This document shows positions 62,501 through 64,000 of a stretch of DNA of 64,000 bases, piece after piece. The notes under the pieces are model-generated. The model worked only from the letters and a program-made list of their open reading frames with translations, did not search any database and had not been told where the DNA came from. The position numbers and the translations under genes were made by a program. The DNA is from Staphylococcus aureus (GTDB lineage Bacteria > Bacillota > Bacilli > Staphylococcales > Staphylococcaceae): the NCBI RefSeq assembly GCF_001027105.1, contig NZ_CP011526.1, positions 868,001-932,000 of the forward strand, read 5' to 3'. The first letter of the stretch is position 1, and each line of letters opens with the position of its first letter.

Positions 62501-64000
62501 TGACATTACATGCTTATTTAGGTAGAGCGGGAACAGGTAAGTCTACGAAAATGTTGACCGAAATAAAACAAAAAATGAAAGCAGATCCGCTTGGAGATCC
62601 AATCATTTTAATTGCGCCAACTCAAAGTACATTTCAATTAGAACAAGCCTTTGTCAATGATCCGGAATTAAATGGTAGTTTAAGAACAGAAGTGTTGCAT
62701 TTTGAACGATTAAGTCATCGTATTTTCCAAGAAGTTGGTAGTTATAGCGAACAAAAGTTATCTAAAGCTGCAACGGAAATGATGATTTATAACATTGTTC
62801 AAGAACAACAAAAGTATTTAAAACTTTATCAATCACAAGCAAAATATTATGGGTTTAGTGAAAAATTAACAGAACAAATTCAAGATTTTAAAAAATATGC
62901 AGTAACGCCTGAACATTTAGAACACTTTATTGCTGATAAAAATATGCAAACTCGAACTAAAAATAAGTTAGAGGATATTGCTTTAATATACCGTGAGTTC
63001 GAACAACGCATTCAAAACGAGTTTATTACGGGTGAGGATTCATTACAATATTTTATTGATTGTATGCCGAAATCAGAGTGGCTAAAACGTGCTGATATAT
63101 ATATTGATGGTTTTCACAACTTTTCAACGATTGAGTATTTAATAATCAAAGGATTAATTAAATATGCGAAGAGTGTCACAATTATATTGACGACAGATGG
63201 TAACCACGATCAATTTAGTTTATTTAGAAAACCATCGGAAGTGTTACGACATATTGAAGAAATAGCAAATGAACTCAATATTTCTATTGAACGTCAATAT
63301 TTCAACCAATTATATCGCTTCAATAATCAAGATTTAAAGCATCTTGAACAAGAATTTGATGCACTTCAAATCAATCGAGTGGCATGTCAAGGTCATATCA
63401 ATATTTTAGAATCTGCGACTATGAGAGAGGAAATAAATGAAATTGCGCGACGTATCATCGTTGATATTCGTGATAAGCAATTACGATATCAAGATATTGC
63501 TATTTTATATCGTGATGAATCTTATGCTTATTTATTTGATTCCATATTACCGCTTTATAATATTCCTTATAATATTGATACAAAGCGTTCGATGACACAT
63601 CATCCGGTCATGGAAATGATTCGTTCATTGATTGAAGTTATTCAATCTAATTGGCAAGTGAATCCAATGCTACGCTTATTGAAGACTGATGTGTTAACGG
63701 CATCATATCTAAAAAGTGCATACTTAGTTGATTTACTTGAAAATTTTGTACTTGAACGTGGTATATACGGTAAACGTTGGTTAGATGATGAGCTATTTAA
63801 TGTCGAACATTTTAGCAAAATGGGGCGTAAAGCGCATAAACTGACCGAAGATGAACGTAACACATTTGAACAAGTCGTTAAGTTAAAGAAAGATGTCATT
63901 GATAAAATTTTACATTTTGAAAAGCAAATGTCACAAGCGGAAACTGTAAAAGATTTTGCAACTGCTTTTTATGAAAGTATGGAATATTTCGAACTGCCAA
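62501..64000 (+). CDS. addB: ATP-dependent nuclease subunit B, AddB/RexB (3' end outside window)
   Basis: ATG 62501 with AAAGGAAGTGAGGG upstream; the frame stays open for 500 codons to the window end. The N-terminus [16 protein letters not shown] has a Walker A motif, as in AddB. AddB proteins are about 1,150 residues and carry a C-terminal nuclease with an Fe-S cluster, not visible here. With AddA it resects double-strand breaks and recognises Chi. addA is expected directly downstream. S. aureus also uses the name rexB. Confidence 0.95.

Overview
The window reads as Staphylococcus aureus chromosome (low GC; dltXABCD, mnhABCDEFG1, spsA/spsB, argGH, pgi, gudB, glpQ and STAR repeats) with the right end of an integrated Siphoviridae-type prophage at its left. 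No tRNA, rRNA, IS element or CRISPR array was seen.

Prophage, 1 to about 17.4 kb. The order is tape measure protein (5' end outside the window), Dit, Tal with a C-terminal SGNH domain, receptor-binding fibre, BppU-type upper fibre, three small tail proteins, a 20-codon micro-ORF, a CHAP/glucosaminidase hub hydrolase, a collagen-like fibre, a small tail protein, holin and a three-domain endolysin. Protein lengths and order match the phi11/phi80alpha baseplate as I remember it. After the endolysin comes a cargo zone. It has a reverse-strand secreted protein made of two copies of one domain, with a CcpA-type (cre) palindrome at its promoter. It also has two close TTCG-loop terminators, a compact locus with the layout of a type I toxin-antitoxin pair (a 42-residue membrane peptide whose ribosome-binding site can be paired in two ways, with an antisense promoter and terminator), a second small membrane peptide, a 61-residue HTH-like protein and a highly structured RNA of about 260 nt. 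Paired TGATACC repeats, probably integrase arm sites, mark the attR side. The integrase and attL are outside the window.

Core genome, 17.6 to 28 kb: membrane protein, DUF21/CBS protein (MpfB-like), nitronate monooxygenase, DUF72 protein, TSUP permease, YunD-like phosphatase, lipA, YutD, DUF3055, a DUF86/HepT-like protein, HAD phosphatase and a 2-hydroxyacid dehydrogenase. Several have counterparts in the Bacillus subtilis yun/yut/yui region. 28.1 to 32.5 kb is the D-alanylation operon dltXABCD with a clear SigA-type promoter. 32.7 to 42 kb holds Fe-S and respiratory genes (Nfu, YuzD, two type II NADH dehydrogenases, YuzB, an IscA-type carrier), leucyl aminopeptidase, a YuiF-like transporter, a thioesterase and a flavoprotein. 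42.3 to 48.1 kb is the seven-subunit Mnh1 Na+/H+ antiporter operon on the minus strand.

48.2 to 64 kb: KapB, cyclophilin, S1-domain protein, OYE-type flavin oxidoreductase, rocD-gudB (ornithine to glutamate semialdehyde, and glutamate to 2-oxoglutarate), a STAR repeat cluster, glpQ, argGH with an upstream ARG-box-like site, pgi, a VTT membrane protein joined to spsA (inactive paralogue) and spsB (signal peptidase I), and the first 500 codons of addB/rexB, which runs off the end.

The strongest candidates for undescribed biology are the toxin-antitoxin-like locus (16.2 to 16.5 kb), the two-repeat secreted cargo protein (15.3 to 15.9 kb) and the structured RNA (16.8 to 17.05 kb).
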